A DNA stretch of 64,000 bases. It comes from Merdimonas faecis (GTDB lineage Bacteria; Bacillota; Clostridia; Lachnospirales; Lachnospiraceae). This document shows, one piece after another, positions 43,831-52,562 of this stretch. The stretch lies in NCBI RefSeq assembly GCF_001754075.1, contig NZ_MIEH01000020.1, positions 1 through 64,000 on the forward strand, written 5' to 3'. Below the pieces are notes generated by a model. That model did no database searches and had not been told where the DNA came from. It was given only the letters and a program-made list of their open reading frames with translations. How positions within the stretch are numbered: the stretch's first letter is position 1; each line of letters begins with the position of its first letter. A program made the translations under genes and the position numbers.

Positions 43831-44514
43831 TTATTCTCCTTGTTTGGTGCGGATCACACCGGTCACCACTTCTGCCTGGTTGTCGATATGCCGGCATACG
43901 ATATCCGCCGCTTCCTTCTTTTCTTTATTCTCAATCCTGCGGATGATCTCCTCATGCTCGGCGATCAGGATCGGATGGGATTCTTTGCGCTTGATGCATT
44001 CCACACGATAGCGGTACATCTGCTCTCTTAAGTTATTCAGGATCTGGATCAGCTTCTGGTTGCCGGTGGCCAGATAAATAATATCATGAAACCGCACATC
44101 AGCCTCCGCAATCTCCGTCACATCATCGCTGGTCTTTAGAATCCTCCGGAAATCATCCGCTGCACGGTGGAGCTCCTCGATCTCTTTACCTGTAATCTTG
44201 TCACAGCAAAGCTGAACCGCCAGCTCCTCCAGCGCTTTCCGTACCTCCAGCACGTCCATCAGACTCTTTTCCGTGATATCCGCCACCTCTGCGCCTTTTC
44301 TTGGGATCATCAGCACCAGCCCCTCCAGCTCCAGCTTCCGGATCGCTTCCCGGATCGGCGTACGGCTTACCCCCAGCTTATTGGCCAGCTGAACTTCCAT
44401 CAGCCGCTCTCCCGGCTTTAATTCTCCCCGCAGGATCGCCTGTCGCAGGGTATTGAACACCACATCTCTCAGAGGCAGATATTCGTTCATGTTCACAGTA
44501 AAATTCGACTCCAT
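43831..44514 (-). CDS. GntR-family regulator with FCD domain
   Basis: 227 residues from the ATG at 44514, after GAGGAGG. The N-terminal winged helix (LRDVVFNTLRQAILRGELKPGERLMEVQLANKLGVSRTPIREAIRKLELEGLV) and C-terminal FCD helical bundle with metal-binding His residues (DVRFHDIIYLATGNQKL, EHEEIIRRI, CRHIDNQAE) define the FadR group. It starts one base after the ispE stop. It probably regulates a carboxylate or sugar-acid pathway elsewhere. Confidence 0.93.
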   Translation of the reverse strand: MESNFTVNMNEYLPLRDVVFNTLRQAILRGELKPGERLMEVQLANKLGVSRTPIREAIRKLELEGLVLMIPRKGAEVADITEKSLMDVLEVRKALEELAVQLCCDKITGKEIEELHRAADDFRRILKTSDDVTEIAEADVRFHDIIYLATGNQKLIQILNNLREQMYRYRVECIKRKESHPILIAEHEEIIRRIENKEKKEAADIVCRHIDNQAEVVTGVIRTKQGE

Positions 44515-44515
44515 C

Positions 44516-45391
44516 TTACTTCCTCCTCGCATTATGTACATTCGTCACGTAAACCTGCTTTGCAAGCCTCGTTTCCTTTATCCGGGCGGCCGCCTTCTTG
44601 GCCTGTTTTCTGTCTTCAAAAATCCCGAACACCGTCGGTCCGCTGCCGCTCATCATCGCATTTAAAGCGCCGCCTTCCTTCATGCACTGCTTGATCTTCT
44701 CGATCACAGGATAGGCCTCTACGGTCACCTTCTCCAGTACATTTCCCATGCAGTCTGCTACCTTTTTAAGATCTTCCTCCTTTAATCCGTCGATGATTCC
44801 GTCGATATCCGGATGGTCTTCTATCTGGTGGCTGTCCAGCTTCTCATACACCATCTTGGTAGAGACACTGACCGGAGGCTTGGCCACCACGATCTGGCAC
44901 TTTGGCATGGCAGGCAGCGGCGTCAGGATCTCTCCGATCCCTTCCGCCAGCACTGTCCCCCGCATGATGCAGTAAGGCACGTCCGCCCCCAGGGTGACGC
45001 CCCGCTCCATCAGTTCTTCCATCGAAAGCCCAAGCCCGTACATCCGGTTCATTCCGTACAGAACCGCCGCGGCATTGGAGCTGCCTCCTGCCATCCCGGC
45101 CGCCACCGGGATATGCTTCGTCAGAGAGATCTTTACTCCTGTATGGATGTCAAACTCATCCATCAAAAGCCTGGCGGCCCGGTATGCCAGATTATTTTCA
45201 TTAACGGGCAGATAAAACAGATTGGTGCTGATCTCTATTCCCGACTCTTTTTTCTTTTCCATGATGATCTGGTCATACAGATAGATCGTCTGCATGACCA
45301 TCCTCACATCATGATAGCCGTTTGGCCTTTTGCCCAACACATCCAGTCCGAGATTGATTTTTCCCAGTGCTTTTAACTCTATTTTATCCAT
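44516..45391 (-). CDS. ispE: 4-diphosphocytidyl-2-C-methyl-D-erythritol kinase
   Basis: 291 residues of the GHMP kinase superfamily. KALGKINLGLDVLGKRPNGYHDVRMVMQTI gives the substrate site, PVAAGMAGGSSNAAAVL the ATP-binding glycine loop, and NAMMSGSGPTVFGIF motif 3. It performs the phosphorylation step of the MEP isoprenoid pathway. It is co-oriented with the GntR gene directly downstream. Confidence 0.97.
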   Translation of the reverse strand: MDKIELKALGKINLGLDVLGKRPNGYHDVRMVMQTIYLYDQIIMEKKKESGIEISTNLFYLPVNENNLAYRAARLLMDEFDIHTGVKISLTKHIPVAAGMAGGSSNAAAVLYGMNRMYGLGLSMEELMERGVTLGADVPYCIMRGTVLAEGIGEILTPLPAMPKCQIVVAKPPVSVSTKMVYEKLDSHQIEDHPDIDGIIDGLKEEDLKKVADCMGNVLEKVTVEAYPVIEKIKQCMKEGGALNAMMSGSGPTVFGIFEDRKQAKKAAARIKETRLAKQVYVTNVHNARRK

Positions 45392-45441
45392 CCGAGATTC
45401 TCTCCTTGCACATCAGATTCTGTATCTTGTATACAGTGTAC

Positions 45442-47016
45442 TCATAGTATACTCATATTCTCTTTAAAAATCAATATCTTATCTCCCGTTTTTATCTCCC
45501 CGTTCTCCAGTTTATTGACCTCCCGGATCGACTCCTCCGTCGTCTGATACCGTTTGGCAAGATCCCACAAACGGTCGCCGGAGCGGACGATATAGCCCAC
45601 GATCCCGGGCCTCGCTTCCAGCTCCTCCGCCTGCACAGGCTGGAAGGCAACACTCTCGATATTTGGCACCGTCACAGGCCGCTTGAAAAAGCAGTAGAAG
45701 GCCAGCACCGCCCGCACCTCGATCTCATCGCTTCCCAGGAGGTTCACCGACAGCTGCTCCACGCCTTCCGTCAGACCATAATCCATATCCTCCGTTGTCT
45801 CATTGCTCTCCAGCGTATAGGAAAATGGAATCATGCCCTGCCAGGTATCAAAAGGAATCTGGTCGTCTGCTTTTATATAGAGGAAACTGACGTGCAAAAC
45901 CCCTTCGATCTGCAGCCCTTCGTCTGTGGCACGCACACTTTCCGTCTGGATCCGGGCGCTGCTGTGGCAGATCTGCAGAATGTTATCCTTGATCTCCGGC
46001 AAAGAAAGCTGTTCCGACACTTTGCATTTGGAATGATTCTGCATCAGGAGCTGTTCCGCCTGTTCCTCCCGGATCTCGGGAACGCAGGTCTTCTGCAGAC
46101 AATAAAGGTCCTCAAGCACCGACACCTTGATCTCCCTGTAAACGACAAAGCGGATCTCAAGCGCCGCTTCCACACTGAGCACCCGCATTTCTCCGTCCTC
46201 ATCCATCTGCGGCTCCACGCTTACCTCTGCAAGCTCCGGAAAAATCTGATGGTACATAGTCTCCTCCGCTCCCTGGCACTCCGTCCGCCCCTCAAAAGGC
46301 AGGGTTCTCTCTACCCAGTCTGTTTTTCCCTCCCCTGCATCATAAAGAGCAAACAGCTTAAGTTCTCCCTGAAGCCGTATACCGTCTTCCTCCAGCCTGG
46401 TATCAAATTTCCGCAGGTTTACCTCCGTCCACAGAAGCGTCTCTATGTTTTCCTTCGTTCCCTCCAGCGCCGCCTCCTCCCGGATCCTGAAAATATCCCG
46501 TTTAGACGCAAATGCGCTTAACAGCTCCCTTTCTTCATATCTCTTATACAGCGGAGCTTCCCCGGCATCTTTATCCTCTGTCAGATCTGTCGTAATTTCG
46601 GTCTCTACGGCCTCCTCCGTATGTACGGCGATATCACAGACCGCCCGGATCTGAAGCTTTCTGGAATGAATAACCGTGGCCGTAACATCTACGTTCACCG
46701 GGGCAACCGCCAGATTTCCGATCGTCTCCTGCTCCAGGCACACCATTTCCTCAAAGGGAATCCTTCCCTCCAGGCTGGATACCGTCCGCTCTGCCGCATC
46801 GGTTACATAGAGGACCCTGAACTTCAGCTTTCCTGTTATCTTCACATAATTTTCCACCACCCGTACATCCTCCGGCATAAGGCTCCCCGCCCCCAGGATC
46901 ACCTCCCGCACGTCCTCCTTTGCATCCGGCACGTTATAATCATGGTCCATATAGAACTGATCCGTCACCGGCTTTCCTGTCTGATACGTCTGTATCCGTT
47001 CGGTCTGATATTCCAT
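45442..47016 (-). CDS. sipL: SipL-like SPOCS/LysM spore coat morphogenesis protein
   Basis: 524 residues from the ATG at 47016, after AGGAGCAAGGAG. Repeated DUF3794 (SPOCS) domains occupy most of the protein (YNVPDAKEDVREVILGAGSL, ISVSVLED-type strands, LLGSDEIEVRAVLAFYCF). A LysM domain closes it (IVGYIVRSGDRLWDLAKRYQTTEESIREVNKL). Length and order match SipL of Clostridioides difficile, which binds SpoIVA during coat assembly. The symbol is by domain architecture. Confidence 0.8.
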   Translation of the reverse strand: MEYQTERIQTYQTGKPVTDQFYMDHDYNVPDAKEDVREVILGAGSLMPEDVRVVENYVKITGKLKFRVLYVTDAAERTVSSLEGRIPFEEMVCLEQETIGNLAVAPVNVDVTATVIHSRKLQIRAVCDIAVHTEEAVETEITTDLTEDKDAGEAPLYKRYEERELLSAFASKRDIFRIREEAALEGTKENIETLLWTEVNLRKFDTRLEEDGIRLQGELKLFALYDAGEGKTDWVERTLPFEGRTECQGAEETMYHQIFPELAEVSVEPQMDEDGEMRVLSVEAALEIRFVVYREIKVSVLEDLYCLQKTCVPEIREEQAEQLLMQNHSKCKVSEQLSLPEIKDNILQICHSSARIQTESVRATDEGLQIEGVLHVSFLYIKADDQIPFDTWQGMIPFSYTLESNETTEDMDYGLTEGVEQLSVNLLGSDEIEVRAVLAFYCFFKRPVTVPNIESVAFQPVQAEELEARPGIVGYIVRSGDRLWDLAKRYQTTEESIREVNKLENGEIKTGDKILIFKENMSIL

Positions 47017-47032
47017 CTCCTTGCTCCTCCTA

Positions 47033-47452
47033 TTACTCAAATATAACCTGTTTATCAATATATTCCATCTTTACCACCACATAAGGATAGGTTGCCGCCT
47101 CTGTGATCTCTTCTCCTTTGTCCGGCCCCAGCAGGGCGGTTTCTATGTAAACGGCCCGCTCTGCCTCATAGCATGCGGTTACCTCGATGCTGTACCCGCT
47201 GGTCTTCTGTTTTCCGTACCCCCTTGCAGCATACAGACATCCCTGATCTGCATAGCTTAATTCAAACGGCTCTTCTTTCGCCTCCTCGATCCGCTCCAGA
47301 AATTCTTCCGGCACGTCTTCTTTATCGGTCACCGTATATTCCACATCCCGGATCTTTGCCGGATCCAGCTTATAGGCCACACAGCCCGAGGGGAGCAAAG
47401 CCACCCCCGCCGCAGTTAAAAGAACAGCCAGGATACAGCGCCACTTTCCCAT
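47033..47452 (-). CDS. Lipoprotein with PrcB-like C-terminal domain
   Basis: 139 residues, probable ATG at 47452; a start 11-14 codons earlier is possible. The hydrophobic N-terminus CILAVLLTAAGVALLPSGC resembles a lipobox with Cys about 24 residues in. The C-terminal part (EAATYPYVVVKMEYIDKQVIFE) is like the protease-complex-associated PrcB domain. It lies 16 bp upstream of sipL in the same direction, so it may act in the envelope during sporulation. Confidence 0.7.
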   Translation of the reverse strand: MGKWRCILAVLLTAAGVALLPSGCVAYKLDPAKIRDVEYTVTDKEDVPEEFLERIEEAKEEPFELSYADQGCLYAARGYGKQKTSGYSIEVTACYEAERAVYIETALLGPDKGEEITEAATYPYVVVKMEYIDKQVIFE

Positions 47453-47560
47453 AAGCCCCCTGAAACTACAATTCTTCTTTATTATCATACACACCCGCCC
47501 TAGGAATAATTCCTGGAATGTTGTATAATGCTTTTATGATCGTAAAAGAGAGGTTACCAT

Positions 47561-48295
47561 ATGATAAGATTTCTGACTATCGCAATTATTTTATTTCTTT
47601 ATCTGCTGCTGGGGATCCCCGTCCTTCTGATAGAAGGACTGATCGCCAAAGTAAACCGCCAGGCCAGCGACTATCAGTGTCTGCGTCTGGTCCAGTGGAC
47701 CTTCCGCCTGATGCTGAAGGTGGCGGGCGTTGAAGTTACCGTGATCGGCGAGGAAAATGTGCCGGACGAGCCGGTCCTCTTTATCGGGAATCACAGAAGT
47801 TATTTTGACATCCTGCTTACCTACTCCCGCTGCAAAAGGCTGACCGGATATATTGCCAAAAAGGAAATGCTCCGGTACCCGCTGCTGCGTGACTGGATGA
47901 AACGGCTCTACTGCCTGTTCCTTGACCGTTCCACACCTAAAGAGGGGCTGAAGACGATCCTGACTGCCATTGACTATATCAAGCAGGGAATCTCTATCTG
48001 TATCTTCCCGGAAGGCACCCGCAACACCGGAGAGGAATTGAGTATGCTGCCCTTTCACAGCGGCTCTTTTAAGATTGCGGAAAAGACCGGCTGCACCATT
48101 ATTCCCATGAGCCTGAACAACACGGCGGCCATATTCGAAAACCATATGCCACTGGTCAAAAAGACTCACGTGATCCTTGAATACGGCAAGCCGATCCGCC
48201 TCTCCGAAATGGATAAGGAGACCAGAAAGCATGTTGCTTCGTACTGCCAGGACCTGATCCAGGAAACCATACGAAAAAACCAGTCCCTTTTGTAG
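47561..48295 (+). CDS. plsC: 1-acyl-sn-glycerol-3-phosphate acyltransferase
   Basis: 244 residues with an N-terminal membrane helix. The acyltransferase motifs NHRSYFDILLTY (H-x4-D) and FPEGTRNTG are present, with KKEMLRYPLL between them. It makes phosphatidic acid in phospholipid synthesis at the membrane. The stop codon lies in the loop of the following terminator. Confidence 0.94.
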   Translation: MIRFLTIAIILFLYLLLGIPVLLIEGLIAKVNRQASDYQCLRLVQWTFRLMLKVAGVEVTVIGEENVPDEPVLFIGNHRSYFDILLTYSRCKRLTGYIAKKEMLRYPLLRDWMKRLYCLFLDRSTPKEGLKTILTAIDYIKQGISICIFPEGTRNTGEELSMLPFHSGSFKIAEKTGCTIIPMSLNNTAAIFENHMPLVKKTHVILEYGKPIRLSEMDKETRKHVASYCQDLIQETIRKNQSLL

Positions 48296-48309
48296 GGGCT
48301 GGTTTTTTT
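48274..48309 (+). terminator. Terminator of plsC
   Basis: AAACCAGTCCC (48277-48287) pairs with GGGGCTGGTTT, with one G-U, followed by a T run. The plsC stop codon is in the loop. Confidence 0.88.
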
Positions 48310-48311
48310 CT

Positions 48312-48340
48312 TTTACATTTGCCTGCACAAGTGCTATAAT
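48312..48340 (+). promoter_or_regulatory. Promoter of pncB
   Basis: TTTACA (48312-48317), 17-bp spacer, TATAAT (48335-48340), about 58 bp upstream of the start codon. Confidence 0.75.
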
Positions 48341-48397
48341 GAACCCAATGTATAAAAGCACCGTTCCGGTCGTATGAAGAAAAAGGAGTATAGAAAA

Positions 48398-49849
48398 ATG
48401 AATAAGCAAGATCTAACCCTATTGACGGACTTGTATGAGCTGACTATGATGCAGGGATATTATGTCAAAGGTCAGAACGAAAAAGTGATCTTCGACGTAT
48501 TCTTCCGTGCAAACCCTTGCAACAACGGATATTCTGTCTGCGCCGGCTTAGACCAGGTGATCGACTATATCAAAAATCTGAACTTTACTTATGAGGACGT
48601 AGATTATCTGAGAGGTCTTGGCATTTTCAGCGAAGACTTTCTACATTATTTAAGTGGCTTCCATTTCAGCGGTGATATCTATGCCATCCCTGAGGGCAGC
48701 GTAATCTTTCCCAAGGAACCGATCCTGAAGGTCATCGCCCCGATCATGGAAGCGCAGCTGGTGGAGACGGCGCTTCTTACCATCCTGAACCATCAGTGTC
48801 TGATCGCCACCAAAGCATCCCGCGTGGTCTATGCGGCAAACGGCGACGGCGTTATGGAATTTGGCTTAAGAAGGGCCCAGGGTCCGGATGCAGGGCTCTA
48901 TGGTGCAAGAGCCGCTATCATCGGCGGCTGTGTCGGTACGTCCAATGTCCTGGCCGGGCAGCTCTTTGACGTTCCTGTCATGGGAACCCATGCTCACAGC
49001 TGGATCATGAGCTTTCCGGATGAGTATACTGCATTTAAAGCTTATGCCGATCTGTACCCGGACAACTGCACGCTTCTGGTAGACACCTATGACACGCTGA
49101 AATCCGGTGTACCCAACGCCATCCGCGTGTTCCGGGAATTTAAGGAATCCGGCAGGACCTTTAAAAAATACGGCATCCGTCTGGACAGCGGAGACCTGGC
49201 TTATCTTTCCAAACAGGCACGTAAGATGCTGGACGAGGCAGGCTTTACCGACGCTACCATCACGGCATCCAATGATCTGGATGAATACCTGCTCCATGAC
49301 CTGAAAATGCAGGGCGCGGCTATCAACTCCTGGGGTGTGGGAACCCATCTTATCACCTCCAAGGACTGCCCGTCTTTCGGCGGCGTATACAAGCTGGCTG
49401 CAATCCAGAACGAGGAGGGAGAATTTATCCCGAAGATCAAGATTTCCGAGAATACAGAAAAGATCACCAATCCCGGCAACAAGACCATTTACCGGATTTA
49501 TGAAAAGGACTCCGGAAAACTGAAGGCTGATCTGATCTGCTTTGCCGATGAAACCTTTGACCCTTCCGAGGACCTGCTCCTCTTCGATCCTATCGAAACC
49601 TGGAAGAAGACCAGGCTTCCCGGCGGCTCCTACACAATGCGCGAAATGATGGTTCCCATCTTCCGCAACGGAGAATGTATCTATCAGTCTCCGTCCGTAA
49701 AAGAGATTGCCGACTACTGCCGGCAGGAAAAAGAAACTCTGTGGGAAGAAACACAGCGTCTGTTCTACCCGCATCAGATTTATGTCGACCTGTCCCCGAA
49801 GCTCTATGAGGTCAAGAAAAACCTGCTGAATCAGGTAAACAAGGGGTAG
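48398..49849 (+). CDS. pncB: Nicotinate phosphoribosyltransferase
   Basis: 483 residues from the ATG at 48398, after AAAAAGGAG. It converts nicotinate and PRPP to nicotinate mononucleotide for NAD synthesis. Family blocks are LLTDLYELTMMQGYYVKG at the N-terminus, EFGLRRAQGPDAG, MGTHAHSWIMSF with the autophosphorylated-His region, and RLDSGDLAYLSKQARKML. The length is that of the Gram-positive type. Confidence 0.96.
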   Translation: MNKQDLTLLTDLYELTMMQGYYVKGQNEKVIFDVFFRANPCNNGYSVCAGLDQVIDYIKNLNFTYEDVDYLRGLGIFSEDFLHYLSGFHFSGDIYAIPEGSVIFPKEPILKVIAPIMEAQLVETALLTILNHQCLIATKASRVVYAANGDGVMEFGLRRAQGPDAGLYGARAAIIGGCVGTSNVLAGQLFDVPVMGTHAHSWIMSFPDEYTAFKAYADLYPDNCTLLVDTYDTLKSGVPNAIRVFREFKESGRTFKKYGIRLDSGDLAYLSKQARKMLDEAGFTDATITASNDLDEYLLHDLKMQGAAINSWGVGTHLITSKDCPSFGGVYKLAAIQNEEGEFIPKIKISENTEKITNPGNKTIYRIYEKDSGKLKADLICFADETFDPSEDLLLFDPIETWKKTRLPGGSYTMREMMVPIFRNGECIYQSPSVKEIADYCRQEKETLWEETQRLFYPHQIYVDLSPKLYEVKKNLLNQVNKG

Positions 49850-49913
49850 ACCGGCACAGAAAATATGATATTGCATAGATAAAAGAAAACCATATTTGAA
49901 GGAGACCATTTTT

Positions 49914-50981
49914 ATGAAAATCATTGTACTGGCAGGGGGCCTTAGCCCGGAGCGCGACGTGTCATTAACCTCCGGAGCCGGCATCTGTAAAACCTTGCGT
50001 GAAAGAGGCCACCAGGCCTTTCTGCTTGACGTCTTTTTCGGCCTTCCTTATCCTTCCGAAAAGCTAAGCGAAGTCTTTGAGCTGCCCGGCGCGGGCCTTG
50101 AGATTGCCGACGGCATTAAAACCACCACTCCAGACCTTAAGGCACTTAAGGCTTCCCGCCCGGATCAGTCCGAATGTTACTTCGGACCAAATGTCGTAGA
50201 GCTGTGCCGGTTGGCAGATATCACATTTATCGCCCTTCACGGCTCTGTCGGCGAAAATGGAAAGATCCAGGCTACCTTTGATATTCTTGGCATTAAATAT
50301 ACAGGCCCCAACTCCCTGGGATGTTCTCTGTCTATGAATAAGCTGGTGGCAAAACAGATATTTAAAATGTCCCGGGTACCTACCCCCCGCGGCACTTCAC
50401 TGACCTGGAAGACCAAGGATACACCGCTTGACGAACTGGGATATTATCTTCCTCTGGTAATCAAGCCCTGTTCCAGCGGTTCCAGCATTGGTGTCTATAT
50501 TGTCCACACCGAGGATGAATACAGGGAAGCAGTCCGGCAGTCCTTTGAGGTTGACCGCCAGGACGAGGTAGTGATCGAGCCTTACATCAAGGGCCGGGAA
50601 TATGCCTGCAGTATTATCGGCGGAAAAGCTTTTCCTTTGGTAGAGATCATCCCCAAAAACGGTGTCTTTAACTATGAAAATAAATATCAAAGCGGAGGTG
50701 CCGAGGAATTATGCCCGCCCAGATCCCTGGACGAGAAAACCCAGAAGAAGATCCGCCGTGCGGGAGAAAAGGCCTTCGAGGCTCTGCGTATGGATGTCTA
50801 CGCCCGTGCAGACTTTATTGTAGATGAAACAGACGGACGGTTCTATTGTCTGGAAATGAACGGTCTTCCGGGCATGACTCCATCCAGTCTGATTCCCAAA
50901 GCCGCAAAGGCAGAAGGTCTGGACTATGGGGATCTTTGTGAGCTGATCATTGAGGAATCTATGAAAACACGTTATTTATAA
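49914..50981 (+). CDS. ddl: D-alanine--D-alanine ligase
   Basis: 355 residues from the ATG at 49914, after GAAGGAGACC. ATP-grasp ligase that makes the D-Ala-D-Ala dipeptide of peptidoglycan. IVLAGGLSPERDVSLTSG gives the N-terminal site, LVIKPCSSGSSIGV the ATP loop, and FYCLEMNGLPGMTPSSLIPKAAKAEG the metal and substrate loop. It is 21 bp upstream of murF, which uses its product, so the pair is a functional operon. Confidence 0.93.
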   Translation: MKIIVLAGGLSPERDVSLTSGAGICKTLRERGHQAFLLDVFFGLPYPSEKLSEVFELPGAGLEIADGIKTTTPDLKALKASRPDQSECYFGPNVVELCRLADITFIALHGSVGENGKIQATFDILGIKYTGPNSLGCSLSMNKLVAKQIFKMSRVPTPRGTSLTWKTKDTPLDELGYYLPLVIKPCSSGSSIGVYIVHTEDEYREAVRQSFEVDRQDEVVIEPYIKGREYACSIIGGKAFPLVEIIPKNGVFNYENKYQSGGAEELCPPRSLDEKTQKKIRRAGEKAFEALRMDVYARADFIVDETDGRFYCLEMNGLPGMTPSSLIPKAAKAEGLDYGDLCELIIEESMKTRYL

Positions 50982-51002
50982 ATGAAGAAAGGAACCAGAA
51001 AC

Positions 51003-52373
51003 ATGAAAAACCTTACTCTGGAAAATATTACGAGGGTCTGCCGCGGCACCTATCACGGAGATCCTGCAAAGCTTGGCCAGGAAGTCTCCGGTGTAGTGAT
51101 CGACAGCCGGAAGGTAGAGAAAGATAATCTTTTTGTCGCTATTGACGGAGAGAATGTCAACGCTCACCGTTTTATCCCGGACACTATCGAAAAAGGGGCG
51201 CTCTGTGTGGTTTCCCACGAGGATCTGGGCGAAACTGATTTCCCCTATATTCTGGTGGAATCCACCGGGCAGGCGCTTCTGGACATCGCCAAGCTCTACC
51301 GGGATTCCTTCGACATCAAGGTCGTAGGCATCACCGGCAGCGTCGGAAAGACCAGCACCAAGGAAATGATCGCTTCTGTACTTGCACAGAAGTATAAAGT
51401 CCACAAAACACTTGGCAACTTCAATAATGAATGGGGGCTTCCTCTTACTATTTTCCAGCTGAATGAAGAACACCAGATCGCGGTTCTGGAGATGGGTGTT
51501 AATCATTTCGGCGAAATGCGCCGCCTCTCCTCTGTCGCAAGCCCGGATATCTGTGTGATCACGAATATCGGCGTGGCCCATCTGGAATTTTTCAAGACCA
51601 GAGAGGGTATTCTCCAGGAAAAGTCTCAGATGATCCAGGATATGAAGGCCGGCGGATCTATTATCTTAAACGGCGATGACGATCTGCTTTCCCAGATGGG
51701 CCCTGTCAAAGGCGCTTCCCCTGTCTTTTTTGGTACCGGGGACGGCAATCAGTTCCGCGCTGACGGCATCGAGCCTCTGGGACTTCGGGGAACAGCCTGC
51801 AACATCCATCTGCCGGACGGCTCTTCCTTCCCGGTCATCATACCCCTTCCGGGAGCGCATATGATCTCCAATGCACTGGCAGGGGCTGCCGTGGGATATA
51901 CCATGGGACTTTCCGCAGAAGAGATCAAGGCGGGTATTGAAGGCCTTCCTTCCATGCCGGGACGCAACAACATCATCAAGACAGACCGCCTCATCATCCT
52001 GGATGACTGTTATAATGCCAACCCTATCTCGACCAAAGCTGCCATTGATGTGCTTTCTATGGCTATCGGGCGCAAGGTCGCTATTCTTGGCAATATGGGC
52101 GAGCTGGGCTCCGACGAATGTGCTCTTCACCGGGAAGTCGGCACTTACTGCGCCAAGAAAGGCATTGATGTAGTCTGCGGAATCGGAGATCTGGCAAAAC
52201 ATTTAGTGGAAGGCGCTTCCACGGACAGCACCGTGGAAACACACTGGTTTGAATCCAAGGCAGATTTTCTGGCCGAAATGAAGGATATCATCCAGCCTGG
52301 CGACAATGTACTGGTTAAGGCCTCCCATGGCATGTGGTTCCCCGAATTGGTGGAATCTCTGCAATCTTTCTAA
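51003..52373 (+). CDS. murF: UDP-MurNAc-tripeptide--D-Ala-D-Ala ligase
   Basis: 456 residues. The Mur ligase P-loop VVGITGSVGKTSTKEMIASV is near 110-130. The central domain has EMGVNHFGEMRRLS and ITNIGVAHLEFF, and the C-terminal part has ILDDCYNANPISTKAAIDVL. It adds D-Ala-D-Ala to the UDP-muramyl tripeptide, completing the peptidoglycan precursor. It follows ddl. Confidence 0.96.
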   Translation: MKNLTLENITRVCRGTYHGDPAKLGQEVSGVVIDSRKVEKDNLFVAIDGENVNAHRFIPDTIEKGALCVVSHEDLGETDFPYILVESTGQALLDIAKLYRDSFDIKVVGITGSVGKTSTKEMIASVLAQKYKVHKTLGNFNNEWGLPLTIFQLNEEHQIAVLEMGVNHFGEMRRLSSVASPDICVITNIGVAHLEFFKTREGILQEKSQMIQDMKAGGSIILNGDDDLLSQMGPVKGASPVFFGTGDGNQFRADGIEPLGLRGTACNIHLPDGSSFPVIIPLPGAHMISNALAGAAVGYTMGLSAEEIKAGIEGLPSMPGRNNIIKTDRLIILDDCYNANPISTKAAIDVLSMAIGRKVAILGNMGELGSDECALHREVGTYCAKKGIDVVCGIGDLAKHLVEGASTDSTVETHWFESKADFLAEMKDIIQPGDNVLVKASHGMWFPELVESLQSF

Positions 52374-52455
52374 TTGTCACATAAAATAGAGACTGCAATT
52401 TTCAGAAATTTTAGTTTACATTTTCGACATTTTGTATACGTTTTCATCCCGTCAG

Positions 52456-52528
52456 TTGACTTATTTCGTCAATATGGCTATAATATAGAGAGATTCAATT
52501 AAAAAAATTGAATCTCTCTATATTTTTT
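52456..52528 (+). promoter_or_regulatory. Promoter overlapped by a terminator-like hairpin
   Basis: TTGACT (52456-52461), 17 bp, TATAAT (52479-52484). A perfect 17-bp inverted repeat (52484-52500, 52506-52522) with an A5 loop starts at the last base of the -10 box and is followed by TTTTTT. The transcript would begin inside the first arm, so the hairpin could attenuate or stabilise the DUF819 mRNA. Confidence 0.75.
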
Positions 52529-52562
52529 CTACAACATTGTACATCGAAAGGAGGACGAGAAA

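Noticed and set aside
47591-49984. Long minus-strand frames opposite plsC and pncB
   Set aside because: Both strands are open, but the plus-strand proteins have all catalytic motifs and ribosome sites, and the antisense frames match no family.
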